64,000 nt of DNA from Arsukibacterium perlucidum DSM 18276 (GCF_000382165.1 NZ_KB907709.1:62001-126000), one strand, 5' to 3'; shown: positions 10,761 through 21,439, counted from the first letter of the stretch. Numbers and translations are program-made. Notes: a model not told the origin generated them from the sequence alone.

Positions 10761-11390
10761 CTAAACTTTGAAGCCGGTCGCCACGATATATGTTTCCCGA
10801 GACCTGGCACGGGATGAATCGGGCTTACGTATTTTTACAGTGGTGAACATGGCTCTGACATCCTTTAAAAAGGCTTCAAAACCGTCCCCCTGAAACACTT
10901 TGACCACAAAACTGCCATTTTGCTTCAAAACTTTTTGACACATATCCAATGCCAGTTCGATCAGGTACATCGAACGGGCCTGATCGGTCGTGTCGTTACC
11001 GCTCATATTCGGTGCCATATCAGATAATACCACATCTACGGTCTTACCACCGATCCGGCTCAGTAATGCTTCCAACACTGCGTCTTCCCGAAAGTCCCCC
11101 TGCAAAAATGCCACGCCTGCCAGCGGGTCCATCGGTAAGATATCGCAAGCAATTACGGTACCTGATGTGCCAACTACACCAACCACATACTGCGACCAGC
11201 TGCCAGGTGCCGAGCCTAAGTCAACCACGGTCATGCCTGGCTTCATCAGCTTGTCCTGCTGCTGAATTTCTTCTAACTTAAACGACGCGCGGGAACGTAA
11301 CCCCAACTTCTGCGCTTTTTGGACAAAGTGATCATCAAAATGCTCTTTTAACCAGCGAGTAGAACTGGCAGAGCGTTTTTTCTTGGTCAT
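10761..11390 (-). CDS. rlmE: 23S rRNA 2'-O-methyltransferase RlmE
   Basis: SAM-dependent methyltransferase acting on U2552 of 23S rRNA in the 50S subunit; heat-inducible in E. coli. The ATG at 11390 gives 209 residues, the family length; the frame extends upstream only through the promoter region. SAM motif [11 protein letters not shown], catalytic-tetrad region SDMAPNMSG, and a basic N-terminus ([18 protein letters not shown]) are visible. Co-transcribed with ftsH from the sigma-32-like promoter upstream. Confidence 0.96.
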   Translation of the reverse strand: MTKKKRSASSTRWLKEHFDDHFVQKAQKLGLRSRASFKLEEIQQQDKLMKPGMTVVDLGSAPGSWSQYVVGVVGTSGTVIACDILPMDPLAGVAFLQGDFREDAVLEALLSRIGGKTVDVVLSDMAPNMSGNDTTDQARSMYLIELALDMCQKVLKQNGSFVVKVFQGDGFEAFLKDVRAMFTTVKIRKPDSSRARSRETYIVATGFKV

Positions 11391-11419
11391 GGTACCACTC
11401 TTAAATAGTGTTATGCCTG

Positions 11420-11448
11420 AGATGGCGCTACAATAGTCGAAAATCAAG
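11420..11448 (-). promoter_or_regulatory. sigma-32-like promoter of rlmE-ftsH
   Basis: Minus-strand CTTGAT (11448-11443) is separated by 15 nt from CGCCATCT (11427-11420), one base away from the heat-shock -10 CCCCATnT. Heat-shock control of rrmJ-ftsH is established in E. coli, which supports the reading. Confidence 0.55.
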
Positions 11449-11472
11449 CTTGAATCCGGATATTCTACCTTT

Positions 11473-11769
11473 ATGAGTTTAACCAATAAACAAAAACAAT
11501 TCTTAAAAGCCAAAGCACACGAGCTTAAACCCGTTATTTTGCTGGGTGGTAATGGCCTGACCGAGGGCGTTGTAGCTGAAATTGAAGTAGCACTGAGCTT
11601 TCATGAATTAATTAAAATTAAAGTACCAACTGAAGATCGCGAACAAAAAGTATTGATTATGGATGCGATAATTCGTGAAACCAAAGCCGACAAGGTACAG
11701 GTTATCGGTAAAACCCTGGTATTGTATCGCCAGAGTGAAGCGAAAAAAATTCAGTTGCCGCGGGGCTGA
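11473..11769 (+). CDS. yhbY: ribosome assembly RNA-binding protein YhbY (CRM domain)
   Basis: A 98-residue single CRM-domain protein associated with pre-50S particles in E. coli. The domain covers the whole protein: [20 protein letters not shown] at the start, the [14 protein letters not shown] loop corresponding to the family GxxG, and the GKTLVLYRQ strand at the end. Divergent from rlmE, with about 80 bp between them, as in E. coli. No strong Shine-Dalgarno sequence is visible. Confidence 0.95.
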   Translation: MSLTNKQKQFLKAKAHELKPVILLGGNGLTEGVVAEIEVALSFHELIKIKVPTEDREQKVLIMDAIIRETKADKVQVIGKTLVLYRQSEAKKIQLPRG

Positions 11770-12171
11770 TTAGTCAGTTAAAAAACCTGCTGCCTGTAAA
11801 ACACTGCGGGCAGCAGTTTCATTTGTTGCCAGCTGGCTTATCAGGTTTGCTGGGCGGTTGCTTACTTCTGTCGCTTTCACAAACTGCCACATCACTACCG
11901 CATTATCAGCATAGATTGTTTCAACATGGTGTAAGTTATGCTCGAAACACCAACGGGTATTGTCCTTTAACACGCTAAATACCTGAGCCGTACTTAATTG
12001 CCAGTGCCGTATATCAAGCACCACAGCCCAGGGTTCAGTCAAGATCGGCTGTACCAGTTGCCGAAACTCCTGCACATAATCATTTGCTGTACGCTCATTC
12101 CATACGCCATCTGCCCGCACCCACAATACCCTCTGTTCCAGGCTCAGGCTGAATGCTTTTCTATTTTTCAT
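11770..12171 (-). CDS. conserved hypothetical protein, possible STAS/SpoIIAA-like fold
   Basis: A 133-residue cytoplasmic protein with CCGGAG a good distance before its ATG, so it is very likely real. It has the pattern of small SpoIIAA-like proteins: strand (QRVLWVRADGVWNERTANDYVQEFRQLVQ), a central AVVLDIRHWQLST strand-loop, then helices. No catalytic motif is recognisable. It is convergent with yhbY, whose stop abuts its own stop codon. Function unknown; the fold assignment is a guess from pattern. Confidence 0.75.
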   Translation of the reverse strand: MKNRKAFSLSLEQRVLWVRADGVWNERTANDYVQEFRQLVQPILTEPWAVVLDIRHWQLSTAQVFSVLKDNTRWCFEHNLHHVETIYADNAVVMWQFVKATEVSNRPANLISQLATNETAARSVLQAAGFLTD

Positions 12172-12280
12172 TAGTCACTCCGGTCTATTACCGGTTACTG
12201 TACCCTAAACACCGTAAATCAAAACTCTGACCTGTGCTATTTTGACAAAACCATACTCTACTAAAACAACTATTGGTGCT

Positions 12281-14044
12281 ATGCAACTAAGAGATTATCA
12301 GCAACAGGCCGTTGACGCGGCTATTGCGCATTTTAAGCAAAGTAACCTGTCAGCGGTAATGGTGTTACCGACCGGCGCAGGTAAAAGCCTGGTACTTGCC
12401 GAGCTGGCCAGAGTAGCCAAAGGCCGGGTGCTTATTGTTACCCATGTAAAAGAGCTGGTGGCGCAAAATGCCGAAAAAGTAGGTTTAATGAGTCAACCGG
12501 GTAGTATTTTCGCGGCAGGCCTTAAGCAAAGAGACAGTTCAGCTAAAACCGTTATTGCCAGTGTTCAATCTGCAGGACGCAATCTGACGCAGTTTAACCA
12601 GACTTTTTCACTGTTAATTATTGATGAGTGTCACCGGGTCAGCCTTAATGACGACAGCCAATACCAACAGTTATTCAGTCATTTGCGCCAACAGAACCCA
12701 AATTTGAAAGTACTTGGCCTGACAGCCACCCCTTACCGGTTGGGTACCGGCTGGATTTATCAGAGCCATTACCATGGCCGGGTCGGCTCAACAGAATACG
12801 CAAGTTTCGACCGCTGCATATTTGACTTGCCGCTGCGCCCCCTTATTAACAAGGGCTATTTAGCCAAACCGGTATTGTTAGATGGCTTAACAGCTCAGTA
12901 CGACTTTAGTGGCCTGCAGCCGTTAAGTGGTATGGATTACAGTGAACAGCAAATTGAATCTGTACTTGGCAAAATGGGCCGGGCCACCAAACTTATTGTT
13001 GGCCAACTTTGCCAGTTGGCGGCCAGTAAGCAAGGGGTAATTATATTTGCGGCTACAGTACGTCATGCTAAAGAAGTGCTTAACCTGCTTCAACAGCAGG
13101 GCCAGCAAGCCGCACTGCTAACTGCCACCACTGCTGATAGCGAACGCGACCAGCTGATAGCCGCCTTTAAAGCAAAACAGCTGAAGTTTCTGGTCAATGT
13201 CGCCGTGTTAACGACCGGTTTTGACGCGCCGCATGTTGATTTAATTGCTATTTTGCGCCCCACTGCCTCGGTCAGTTTATTTCAGCAAATGGTAGGCAGG
13301 GGCCTGCGTAGTGCACCGGGTAAAAGTCACTGTCTGATTATTGATTACGCAGCCAATGGCTACGACATATTCTACCCGGAAGTGGGCAGCCCGCGGCCAG
13401 CAAGCAAAGCAGTACCGGTGCAGGTACCCTGCCCACACTGCCAGTTTGCCAATATTTTCTGGGGGCTGCTTGATAACGACGGCGATATTATTGAACACTA
13501 TGGCCGGCGCTGTCAGGGCTTAGTGGAGCACAGTAGTAACGCTGCGCCAAAACAATGCAACTATCGGTTCAGAGCCCGGATTTGTCCGGACTGCGGCGGT
13601 GAAAACGATATTGCAGCCAGGGTTTGTCAGCACTGTCAGTCGCAGCTTATCGACCCGGATAAACGCTTAAAAGAGGTGTTAAGTAAGCAGCATCATCATT
13701 TATTTCGTTGTCAGCAAATGTTACTCACCGATCAGCAAGGCGTGCTGCAGGTGCAATATCTGGACGTCGACGGTAACCCGTTCTATCGTCATTTCAAACT
13801 GGACACCGCCGCCCAGCGCCGGGCACTCTATGCCTTATTTGTCCACCCCCACAGCCGCACCCCGGGGCTCAAACCGAAAAACTACCAAAGCGCCAGCGAG
13901 CTGGTAGCCGATCAGCATAAATTCCGGATGCCGCAGCTTATTCTGCTAAAAAAGCAGGCAAAAGGCTGGCAGCTGCTGGACAGCTTTTTTGATTACAGTG
14001 GTCGCTATCACAACACCGACACTTATTCTGATCCCGTTAATTAA
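12281..14044 (+). CDS. radD: DEAD/DEAH-box helicase RadD (YejH family)
   Basis: SF2 ATPase implicated in RecA-dependent double-strand break repair in E. coli. Walker A is LPTGAGKSLVLAEL (about residue 43), Walker B is IIDECHR, motif III LGLTATPYR, and motif VI QQMVGRGLRSAPGK. C-terminal Cys clusters CPHC...CQGL...C and CPDCGGENDIAARVCQHC form zinc fingers as in RadD. I use the ATG at 12281 (587 residues, MQLRDYQQQAV, matching the RadD N-terminus); an upstream in-frame TTG at 12242 is less likely. Isolated monocistron in front of the hydrolase/sigma unit. Confidence 0.93.
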   Translation: MQLRDYQQQAVDAAIAHFKQSNLSAVMVLPTGAGKSLVLAELARVAKGRVLIVTHVKELVAQNAEKVGLMSQPGSIFAAGLKQRDSSAKTVIASVQSAGRNLTQFNQTFSLLIIDECHRVSLNDDSQYQQLFSHLRQQNPNLKVLGLTATPYRLGTGWIYQSHYHGRVGSTEYASFDRCIFDLPLRPLINKGYLAKPVLLDGLTAQYDFSGLQPLSGMDYSEQQIESVLGKMGRATKLIVGQLCQLAASKQGVIIFAATVRHAKEVLNLLQQQGQQAALLTATTADSERDQLIAAFKAKQLKFLVNVAVLTTGFDAPHVDLIAILRPTASVSLFQQMVGRGLRSAPGKSHCLIIDYAANGYDIFYPEVGSPRPASKAVPVQVPCPHCQFANIFWGLLDNDGDIIEHYGRRCQGLVEHSSNAAPKQCNYRFRARICPDCGGENDIAARVCQHCQSQLIDPDKRLKEVLSKQHHHLFRCQQMLLTDQQGVLQVQYLDVDGNPFYRHFKLDTAAQRRALYALFVHPHSRTPGLKPKNYQSASELVADQHKFRMPQLILLKKQAKGWQLLDSFFDYSGRYHNTDTYSDPVN

Positions 14045-14215
14045 ACTGAATACTTATCACCGCGTAGTTCATCTTAGTTGACTATCTTTGCTACCCCGGC
14101 GATTAATACCACCCGCTCCAAATTTTAAAGCCGAAACTTTTTCATATTTTTTGTCACAGCACATCCTGCTACCGGTACTTAGTAATGACACTCACTTATT
14201 ACTAAGGAATTTTTT

Positions 14216-15148
14216 ATGAACAACAGTATGAAAAACGGCATTGATAACAACAGCAGCAATAAAAAACAACCCGGTTTCTGGACTTACTTTGCTATCAGCC
14301 TGACCATTATTGGCGGCATGTTAGCTGCCAATTTTAAAAGCCACGCTGCTGACAGCTTTAGGGTTGAAGTTATTGGCAGTGGTAAGCCGGTGATTATGAT
14401 CCCGGGGTTAATGTCAGACGCCCGGGTGTGGCGACCAACTGCCGAAGCGTTGGCTGGTGACTATCAGTTGCACTTAATCAGCATTGCCGGCTTTGCCGGT
14501 ACGCCGGCCATTAGCGGCGAGTTATTGCCAAAAGTACAGCGCGAATTGCTGCAGTATATTGAGCAACAACATCTGGATAAACCAGCAGTGGTGGGCCATA
14601 GCTTGGGGGCCTTTCTGGCCTTTAGTTTAGCCAGCAGCGCACCTGATGTTATAGGTAATGTAATTGCGGTAGATGGCCTGCCCTTTCTGGCGCCCGTGTT
14701 TAGCCGTGATGCCAGCACCACAGTAGCTCAGGTAACACCGCAAGCCGAATATTTCAGAACGCTTTACCAGGGTATGACCGCTGAACAACTGGCAAACATG
14801 GCTGCGCAAGGAGTGCAAATTCAGGCAAGTTCAACTGAACATCAACAGCAAGTGGTGGCGATGGCTACCGCCTCAGATCCGGCCAGCGTTGGCCAGGCGT
14901 TGTATGAATTACTGACAACGGATTTACGGCCGCAGGTTCATACGATTCAAAGCAAAGTACTGCTAATTGGTGCCGGTGGCGCCTTGCAAAATGCTCAGCA
15001 GCAGACAGCGGCCACAGCACTGTATCAGCAACAAATTGCCACTATTGCTAACGCTACGCTTGAGTTTAATACCGACTCAAGGCATTTTATTATGCTGGAT
15101 CAACCCGCCTGGCTTATTGCACGTATCACTGCCGCATTAAAGGACTAA
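14216..15148 (+). CDS. exported or membrane-anchored alpha/beta hydrolase
   Basis: A 310-residue alpha/beta hydrolase with AAGGAA upstream of the ATG. A hydrophobic segment (about 22-40, FWTYFAISLTIIGGMLAA) followed by SHAAD suggests a signal peptide or signal anchor, placing the enzyme in the periplasm. Fold motifs: oxyanion-region IMIPGLMSDARVW, nucleophile elbow VVGHSLGAFLA, and C-terminal His in DSRHFIMLDQP. Substrate unknown. The stop is 4 bp before the sigma-factor start, so the two are co-expressed. A periplasmic hydrolase and a membrane-fused sigma factor may sense or remodel an envelope compound, but this is inference. Confidence 0.85.
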   Translation: MNNSMKNGIDNNSSNKKQPGFWTYFAISLTIIGGMLAANFKSHAADSFRVEVIGSGKPVIMIPGLMSDARVWRPTAEALAGDYQLHLISIAGFAGTPAISGELLPKVQRELLQYIEQQHLDKPAVVGHSLGAFLAFSLASSAPDVIGNVIAVDGLPFLAPVFSRDASTTVAQVTPQAEYFRTLYQGMTAEQLANMAAQGVQIQASSTEHQQQVVAMATASDPASVGQALYELLTTDLRPQVHTIQSKVLLIGAGGALQNAQQQTAATALYQQQIATIANATLEFNTDSRHFIMLDQPAWLIARITAALKD

Positions 15149-15152
15149 CAGC

Positions 15153-16289
15153 ATGAGCATGTCGATTACTGAACAACAACTGATCCCAGATGTGCAAGCC
15201 GCTAGTCTGGGTGATAAAGATGCCTTTGCCCGGCTGGTTAAAGCATGCCAGCGCAGTGTCAGCAGTATTGCGCTGGCCATTGTTAAAGATTTAGATGCCA
15301 GTGAAGATATTACGCAACAAGTGTTTATTCATATCTGGCAACAACTCAATACGCTGCAAAACCCGGCCAGCTTTTTGCCCTGGGTGCGCCAGACTACCCG
15401 CTATCGGGCTTTTAATTATCTGCGTGACAATAAAGTTGGCAGTAAAGTCAGTGGCGAGCAGGCAGACGCTATTCTGGCAGAGTTTGCCAGCGATACGCAA
15501 CTGACTGACGACTTAGCCAAAGCTCAGCAAAACCAGATAATGGCCGATTTTATCACTAAGTTGCCCTCTGATAGCCGGGAAATAGTGCTGCTGTTTTATC
15601 GGGAAGAACAAAACAGCCAACAGGTAGCCGAATTATTGGGGATAACAGAGAGCAATGTCCGCAAAAAATTGCAGCGGGTACGGGAATTACTAAAAGACCA
15701 GTTACTGGCAAAATATGGCAAACTAATTTTAACTACTGCGCCCGGCATGGGCTTAACCACCGCCATTTGCAGTGCGCTAACCCTGACCAGCCCGCCGGTG
15801 GCTGCAGCATCAGCCAGCGCGCTGGCTGTAAACAGTAGCGGCCTGGCCAAAATTAGCTGGTTGTTTGGTGGAGCCATGCTGGGCGCCCTGGGTGGTGTGC
15901 TTGGTGTTATTCTGGGCATGCGCCAGCCACTAAAACGAGCTGAAAGTAACCAGGAACGGCAGCAGCTGCTTAAATACCGCAACATCAGTATTGGCTGGGT
16001 ATTACTAAGCGGTATTTTGTTAGCACTGTCTTATCAGTTCACTGCCGGGGCAGTGGCACCTGTGCTTAGTTTCAGTTTGTTTCTGGCCGGCCTCGGTTAC
16101 CTGCAATACGGCGTATGGCAAACTATTAAGCCGCGTTTACTGGCAAAAATGCAGCATGATGCAGCAGCAGCTAAGGTTTATCGTCGTAACCGCTTATGGT
16201 GTTGGCTTGGCATGCTGGGTGGCACCCTGGCAGGTTTTGCTGGCTTAATTAGCGGTCTGGTCAGTAGTAACAGGTGGTTCTGGGGCTAA
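15153..16289 (+). CDS. ECF-type sigma factor with C-terminal membrane domain
   Basis: A 378-residue protein with a complete sigma-70 region 2 (about 22-92, DASEDITQQVFIHIWQQL) and region 4 (about 130-185, LPSDSREIVLLFYREEQ and the helix-turn-helix VAELLGITESNVRKKLQRV). After residue 195 it continues into a hydrophobic domain with about five membrane segments, including SWLFGGAMLGALGGVLGVILG and GWVLLSGILLALSYQF. A normal ECF factor ends near residue 190. The fusion could tether the sigma factor to the membrane in place of a separate anti-sigma factor. AAAGGA precedes the ATG. Target promoters unknown. Confidence 0.88.
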   Translation: MSMSITEQQLIPDVQAASLGDKDAFARLVKACQRSVSSIALAIVKDLDASEDITQQVFIHIWQQLNTLQNPASFLPWVRQTTRYRAFNYLRDNKVGSKVSGEQADAILAEFASDTQLTDDLAKAQQNQIMADFITKLPSDSREIVLLFYREEQNSQQVAELLGITESNVRKKLQRVRELLKDQLLAKYGKLILTTAPGMGLTTAICSALTLTSPPVAAASASALAVNSSGLAKISWLFGGAMLGALGGVLGVILGMRQPLKRAESNQERQQLLKYRNISIGWVLLSGILLALSYQFTAGAVAPVLSFSLFLAGLGYLQYGVWQTIKPRLLAKMQHDAAAAKVYRRNRLWCWLGMLGGTLAGFAGLISGLVSSNRWFWG

Positions 16290-16315
16290 AAAAACGCCAG
16301 GGCATGCCTGGCGTT
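16287..16315 (-). terminator. intrinsic terminator of carAB-greA
   Basis: A 9-bp perfect stem aacgccagg/cctggcgtt with loop gcatg is followed on the minus strand by seven T. It ends the greA side; the plus-strand side lacks a T-run, so it may also only weakly stop the convergent sigma-factor transcript. Confidence 0.85.
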
Positions 16316-16339
16316 GTGATTCAGCTTAAGCGGTTACCG

Positions 16340-16816
16340 TCAGATGTATCTAACGGCGGTAATTTCAAACTCCACCACACCTTTCGGGGTAGTGATATTA
16401 ACTACGTCGTCCGTTGTTTTACCAATCAGGCCGCGGGCAATCGGCGAATTAACCGAAATTAAATTATTTTTAATATCAGCTTCATCGTCACCAACAATCC
16501 GGTAGGTCACTTCTTCGTCGGTATCCAGGTTTAAAATAGATACCGTAGCGCCAAAAATGACTTTGCCGTTGTTGGGCATTTTGCTGATATCGATAATCTG
16601 GGCATTGGATAACTTACCTTCGATATCCTGAATGCGCCCCTCACAAAAGCCTTGCTGCTCGCGGGCAGCATGGTATTCGGCATTCTCTTTTAAATCGCCA
16701 TGGGCGCGGGCTTCAGCAATGGCTTGAATTATCGCTGGCCGTTTTACCGATTTAAGCTCATGCAGTTCAACCCGCAATGCTTCTGCGCCCTGCACTGTCA
16801 TCGGAATTTGACTCAT
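16340..16816 (-). CDS. greA: transcription elongation factor GreA
   Basis: Rescues backtracked RNA polymerase by stimulating transcript cleavage through its coiled-coil tip. The 158 residues have an N-terminal coiled coil with [12 protein letters not shown] and the acidic DLKENAE tip region, and a C-terminal FKBP-like domain ([18 protein letters not shown]). Its ATG overlaps the carB stop by ATGA, so it is the last gene of carA-carB-greA, an order also known in Pseudomonas. Confidence 0.97.
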   Translation of the reverse strand: MSQIPMTVQGAEALRVELHELKSVKRPAIIQAIAEARAHGDLKENAEYHAAREQQGFCEGRIQDIEGKLSNAQIIDISKMPNNGKVIFGATVSILNLDTDEEVTYRIVGDDEADIKNNLISVNSPIARGLIGKTTDDVVNITTPKGVVEFEITAVRYI

Positions 16817-19800
16817 CCGTTCACTCTCTTATGTAATTCCTGAATTGAATTAACGTTATTAAAGGCACTGGCCGCGTTCGCTTTACAGGTCGCGAACGCC
16901 GCATTAAGCGTTGTAGTATAGTTGGCTTTATGCTGCAGTGCACCACGGCGTAATACTTTCGAATCTTCAATCGCCTGGCGCCCTTCAGTGGTATTTACAA
17001 TGTAACTGTATTCACCGTTTTTAATCCGGTCCAGAATATGCGGCCGGCCTTCGTATACTTTGTTTACAGTACGGCACGGCACACCGGCTGCTGCCAGTGC
17101 CTTGGCTGTACCGCCTGTAGCGTCAAGCTCAAAGCCAATTTCAACCATTCGCTTAGCCAACTCAACAACGCGCACTTTATCGCTGTCGCGTACCGAAAGC
17201 AAGGCCCGGCCACCGGTTGGGATTAAAGTACCTGAGCCTAATTCACCTTTGGCGAAAGCTTCTTCAAAGGTATCGCCAATGCCCATTACTTCGCCGGTTG
17301 AACGCATTTCCGGGCCAAGAATAGGGTCAACGCCAGGGAACTTGTTAAACGGGATCACCACTTCTTTCACTGAAAAATACGGCGGAATAATTTCTTTGGT
17401 GATCCCCTGGGCTGCCAGCGACTGGCCCACCATACAACGGGCACCCACTTTGGCCACTGCCACACCGGTGGCTTTTGACACGAATGGCACAGTACGGGCG
17501 GCACGTGGGTTCACTTCAATTAAATACACTTCGTTGTCTTTTACCGCAAACTGAGTGTTCATCAAGCCCACTACGCCCAGCTCTAACGCCAGCTTTTTCA
17601 CCTGCTCGCGCATCACATCCTGAATTTCTTTGCTCAAGCTATGTGGTGGCAAAGTACAGGCCGAGTCGCCCGAGTGCACCCCGGCTTGCTCGATATGCTC
17701 CATAATGCCACCAATAATTACTTCCTTGCCATCGCAAATAGCATCGATATCAACTTCAATCGCATCATCCAGGAAATTATCCAGCAATACCGGCGAGTCA
17801 TTCGACACGCTGACCGCTTCGGTCATGTAGCGGCGTAAGTCCTGATCATCGTACACAATTTCCATGGCGCGGCCACCCAGCACATAAGACGGACGAACTA
17901 CCATCGGGAAACCGATTTCATGAGCGCGCGATAAGGCTTCTTCTACACTGGTCACGGTGGCGTTTTGCGGCTGTTTTAAGCCTAGGCGCTCAACCGCCTG
18001 CTGGAAACGCTCGCGGTCTTCAGCACGATCAATCGCATCAGGCGAAGTACCTATAATTGGCACCCCATTAGCTTCCAGCGCCCGGGCTAATTTTAATGGC
18101 GTCTGGCCACCATACTGGACAATTACCCCTTTGGGCTTTTCAATCCGGACGATTTCCAGTACATCTTCCAGGGTAATCGGCTCAAAGTACAAACGGTCAG
18201 AAGTATCATAATCGGTTGATACGGTTTCCGGGTTACAGTTCACCATAATGGTTTCATAACCGTCTTCACGCAGCGCAAGTGCCGCATGTACGCAGCAGTA
18301 ATCAAATTCGATACCCTGACCTATCCGGTTCGGGCCGCCGCCAATAATCATAATTTTATCGCGGCTAGTCGGAGCGGCTTCACACTCTTCGTCGTAAGTG
18401 CTGTACATATAAGCGGTGTCAGAAGCAAACTCAGCAGCACAGGTATCTACCCGCTTGTATACCGGGTGCAGCTTGTAACCATGGCGCTTTTTCCGTACTT
18501 CGTTTTCACTAACCCCTAATACCTCAGCAATCCTGGCATCGGCAAAACCTTTGCGCTTTAAGCGCGTTAAGCGAGCCTGGTCCAGGGCAGCAAAACCGTC
18601 GGTCGCCAGCGCCTGCTCTTCTTTGACTAAATCTTCAATTTGTACCAGAAACCAGCGGTCGATATTGGTCAGGGTGAATATCTCATCCATGCTCATACCA
18701 AACCGGAAGGCATCGGCAATATACCAAATCCGGTGCGAACCAGGCTCACGTAGTTCGCGGGTCAGCTTTTCTTTCGCTTCTGGCTGCGCAATATCAATAA
18801 TCGGATCCAGGCCCGACACGCCAATTTCCAGACCACGCAACGCTTTTTGCAGCGATTCCTGCTGGTTACGGCCAATCGCCATCACTTCGCCGACTGATTT
18901 CATCTGGGTGGTTAAGCGATCGTTAGCACCGGCAAACTTTTCAAAGTTAAAGCGCGGTATTTTGGTGACCACATAATCGATGCTTGGCTCGAACGACGCT
19001 GGTGTTCTGCCACCGGTAATGTCATTGGCCAGTTCATCCAGGGTGTAGCCTACTGCTAATTTGGCGGCAATTTTGGCTATCGGAAAACCGGTGGCTTTTG
19101 ACGCCAGTGCCGATGAACGTGACACCCGCGGGTTCATCTCAATAATGACCATCCGGCCATCTACCGGGTTAATGCCAAACTGGACGTTTGAACCACCGGT
19201 TTCGACGCCTATTTCACGCAATACTGCCAAAGAGGCATTGCGCATAATCTGGTATTCTTTGTCAGTCAGGGTTTGAGCTGGCGCAACAGTAATGGAATCA
19301 CCGGTATGCACACCCATCGGGTCGAAGTTTTCAATGGCACATACGATAATGCAGTTATCGTTTTTATCGCGCACCACTTCCATTTCATACTCTTTCCAAC
19401 CAATTAACGACTCGTCAATTAGCAACTCTTTGGTGGGCGATAAATCAAGGCCGCGGGTACAGACTTCTTCAAATTCTTCGCGGTTATAAGCAATACCGCC
19501 ACCTGAGCCACCCATGGTAAAAGATGGCCGGATGATACACGGAAAGCCAATGTCTTCGAGCACCTGATAGGCTTCTTCCATCGAATGGGCTAAACCAGCA
19601 CGCGGGCAAGCCAGGCCAATTGAACGCATGGCTTTATCAAAACGGCTTCTGTCTTCTGCTTTGTCGATAGCATCGGCGGTCGCGCCAATCATTTCTACAT
19701 TGTATTTAGCCAGCACACCATGGCGCTCTAATTCCAGCGCACAGTTCAGCGCCGTTTGGCCACCCATGGTCGGCAACACAGCGCACGGCCGCTCTTTTTC

Positions 19801-20034
19801 AATAATCTTTTCTACTACCTGCCAGTGAATAGGCTCGATGTAGGTGGCATCGGCCATTTCCGGATCAGTCATAATGGTGGCCGGGTTAGAGTTAACCAGA
19901 ATAACCCGGTAACCCTCTTCCCGCAGGGCTTTACAGGCCTGAGCGCCTGAGTAGTCAAATTCACAGGCCTGACCAATCACGATTGGGCCGGCGCCAATAA
20001 TCAGAATGCTTTTTATGTCGGTACGTTTTGGCAT
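16813..20034 (-). CDS. carB: carbamoyl-phosphate synthase large subunit
   Basis: Makes carbamoyl phosphate from bicarbonate, ATP and ammonia channelled from CarA, feeding arginine and pyrimidine synthesis. At 1073 residues it is full length, with two homologous ATP-grasp halves. The N-terminal half has [21 protein letters not shown] and the carboxyphosphate site around [12 protein letters not shown]. The second half has [16 protein letters not shown] and [16 protein letters not shown]. The C-terminal MGS-like allosteric domain ([13 protein letters not shown]) is the expected UMP/ornithine site. GGAGAG precedes the ATG. Confidence 0.98.
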   Translation of the reverse strand: MPKRTDIKSILIIGAGPIVIGQACEFDYSGAQACKALREEGYRVILVNSNPATIMTDPEMADATYIEPIHWQVVEKIIEKERPCAVLPTMGGQTALNCALELERHGVLAKYNVEMIGATADAIDKAEDRSRFDKAMRSIGLACPRAGLAHSMEEAYQVLEDIGFPCIIRPSFTMGGSGGGIAYNREEFEEVCTRGLDLSPTKELLIDESLIGWKEYEMEVVRDKNDNCIIVCAIENFDPMGVHTGDSITVAPAQTLTDKEYQIMRNASLAVLREIGVETGGSNVQFGINPVDGRMVIIEMNPRVSRSSALASKATGFPIAKIAAKLAVGYTLDELANDITGGRTPASFEPSIDYVVTKIPRFNFEKFAGANDRLTTQMKSVGEVMAIGRNQQESLQKALRGLEIGVSGLDPIIDIAQPEAKEKLTRELREPGSHRIWYIADAFRFGMSMDEIFTLTNIDRWFLVQIEDLVKEEQALATDGFAALDQARLTRLKRKGFADARIAEVLGVSENEVRKKRHGYKLHPVYKRVDTCAAEFASDTAYMYSTYDEECEAAPTSRDKIMIIGGGPNRIGQGIEFDYCCVHAALALREDGYETIMVNCNPETVSTDYDTSDRLYFEPITLEDVLEIVRIEKPKGVIVQYGGQTPLKLARALEANGVPIIGTSPDAIDRAEDRERFQQAVERLGLKQPQNATVTSVEEALSRAHEIGFPMVVRPSYVLGGRAMEIVYDDQDLRRYMTEAVSVSNDSPVLLDNFLDDAIEVDIDAICDGKEVIIGGIMEHIEQAGVHSGDSACTLPPHSLSKEIQDVMREQVKKLALELGVVGLMNTQFAVKDNEVYLIEVNPRAARTVPFVSKATGVAVAKVGARCMVGQSLAAQGITKEIIPPYFSVKEVVIPFNKFPGVDPILGPEMRSTGEVMGIGDTFEEAFAKGELGSGTLIPTGGRALLSVRDSDKVRVVELAKRMVEIGFELDATGGTAKALAAAGVPCRTVNKVYEGRPHILDRIKNGEYSYIVNTTEGRQAIEDSKVLRRGALQHKANYTTTLNAAFATCKANAASAFNNVNSIQELHKRVNG

Positions 20035-20063
20035 GGGTCGCTCTCTCCGTAATTCGTGTTTGC

Positions 20064-21206
20064 TTAGGCTTTATGCTGTTGCATCAGCGCAATAAAGTGG
20101 TCGAACAGCTCAGAGGCTTCATGCGGGCCGGGGCTCGCTTCAGGGTGTCCCTGAAAACTAAATGCCGGCTTGTCGGTGCGATGAATACCTTGCAGTGAAC
20201 CATCAAACAGCGATTTATGGGTGGCCCGTAAATTGGCCGGTAACGTGACTTCATCTACCGCAAACCCATGATTTTGGGCGGTGATCAGCACTTTTTTGCT
20301 ATCAAGATTTTGCACCGGATGGTTAGCACCATGGTGGCCAAATTTCATTTTCGAGGTTTTTGCACCGCTGGCCAGTGCCAGTAACTGATGGCCTAAACAA
20401 ATACCAAACAGCGGAATGTCAGTATCTAACAAGGTTCTAATCGCCTCGATGGCATAATCACACGGCGCCGGATCGCCAGGGCCATTCGATAAGAAGATAC
20501 CGTCCGGATTAAGCGCTAATACATCACTGGCAGGGGTCTGTGCCGGCACTACAGTTAGCTTGCAGCCTCGGTCAGCCAGCATCCGCAGGATATTGCGTTT
20601 TACTCCAAAGTCATAAGCAACAACATGAAACTGCTGCTTGCACTGCTCTGCGGCTGCAGCACGATGGCCTTCGCCTAATACCCAGCTACCTTCGGTCCAC
20701 TGATAAGATGATTTAACGCTGACTTCTTTCGCTAGATCCATGCCGGCTAAACCAGCGAAGCCCTGAGCCAGTTGCAGCGCTTTGGCTTGATCCAAATTAT
20801 CACCGGCCATAAGGCAACCGTTCTGCGCGCCCTTTTCCCTTAAAATACGGGTTAACTTGCGGGTATCGATATCAGCAATACCAAGGATGTTATGTTGGGA
20901 AAGATATTGACTAAGTGAGAGTTGGTTACGGAAGTTACTGGCTAACAGAGGAAGGTCGCGAATGATCAGGCCTTTAGCCCAAACCTGTCCGGATTCCTCG
21001 TCTTCACTATTGGTTCCGGTGTTACCAATGTGCGGGTAAGTAAGTGTTACTATCTGCTCTGCGTATGAAGGATCAGTTAAGATTTCCTGATACCCGGTCA
21101 TCGAGGTGTTAAACACCACCTCACCTACAGAAACTCCTTCAGCGCCAATGGCTGTACCGCGAAATACGGTGCCGTCTTCCAGTACGAGCAGGGCGGACTT
21201 AGTCAA
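20064..21206 (-). CDS. carA: carbamoyl-phosphate synthase small subunit
   Basis: Glutaminase subunit that delivers ammonia to CarB. I place the start at the TTG at 21206, because GGAGGT ends 4 nt upstream and the product then begins [17 protein letters not shown] (380 residues). An in-frame TTG four codons earlier overlaps the Shine-Dalgarno sequence. The N-terminal domain has [17 protein letters not shown]. The class I glutamine amidotransferase domain has nucleophile GICLGHQ and the catalytic His/Glu in [12 protein letters not shown] terminator-like leader hairpin lies just upstream. Confidence 0.96.
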   Translation of the reverse strand: MTKSALLVLEDGTVFRGTAIGAEGVSVGEVVFNTSMTGYQEILTDPSYAEQIVTLTYPHIGNTGTNSEDEESGQVWAKGLIIRDLPLLASNFRNQLSLSQYLSQHNILGIADIDTRKLTRILREKGAQNGCLMAGDNLDQAKALQLAQGFAGLAGMDLAKEVSVKSSYQWTEGSWVLGEGHRAAAAEQCKQQFHVVAYDFGVKRNILRMLADRGCKLTVVPAQTPASDVLALNPDGIFLSNGPGDPAPCDYAIEAIRTLLDTDIPLFGICLGHQLLALASGAKTSKMKFGHHGANHPVQNLDSKKVLITAQNHGFAVDEVTLPANLRATHKSLFDGSLQGIHRTDKPAFSFQGHPEASPGPHEASELFDHFIALMQQHKA

Positions 21207-21223
21207 AATAACCTCCAAACAGC

Positions 21224-21288
21224 AAAAAACGGGCGAAAACTATTTGTGTTTTACAACCCGTTTTGACCCAAAATTCTAATCCCGTTTT
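21224..21288 (-). promoter_or_regulatory. candidate attenuator in the carA leader
   Basis: On the minus strand two copies of AAAACGGG (21288-21281 and 21264-21257) precede one CCCGTTTT followed by more T (21233-21224), directly before the carA Shine-Dalgarno. Either copy can pair with the complement; the nearer pairing has an inner AAAAC/GTTTT helix and looks like an intrinsic terminator. This would allow attenuation of carAB-greA. Confidence 0.45.
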
Positions 21289-21439
21289 CAACGGATGAGA
21301 GGTCCGATCGAGTGGCGCGAGCCAGAGACCGGGCAAACCTGCTTATTTTAGGCGAAAAGCGTACTTTTGGCTATGGCTATTTTAGTTTTTTACAAATATA
21401 CCTTCTTTAACACGTTTTTAAGTTTAGTTGCCCAAAAGC

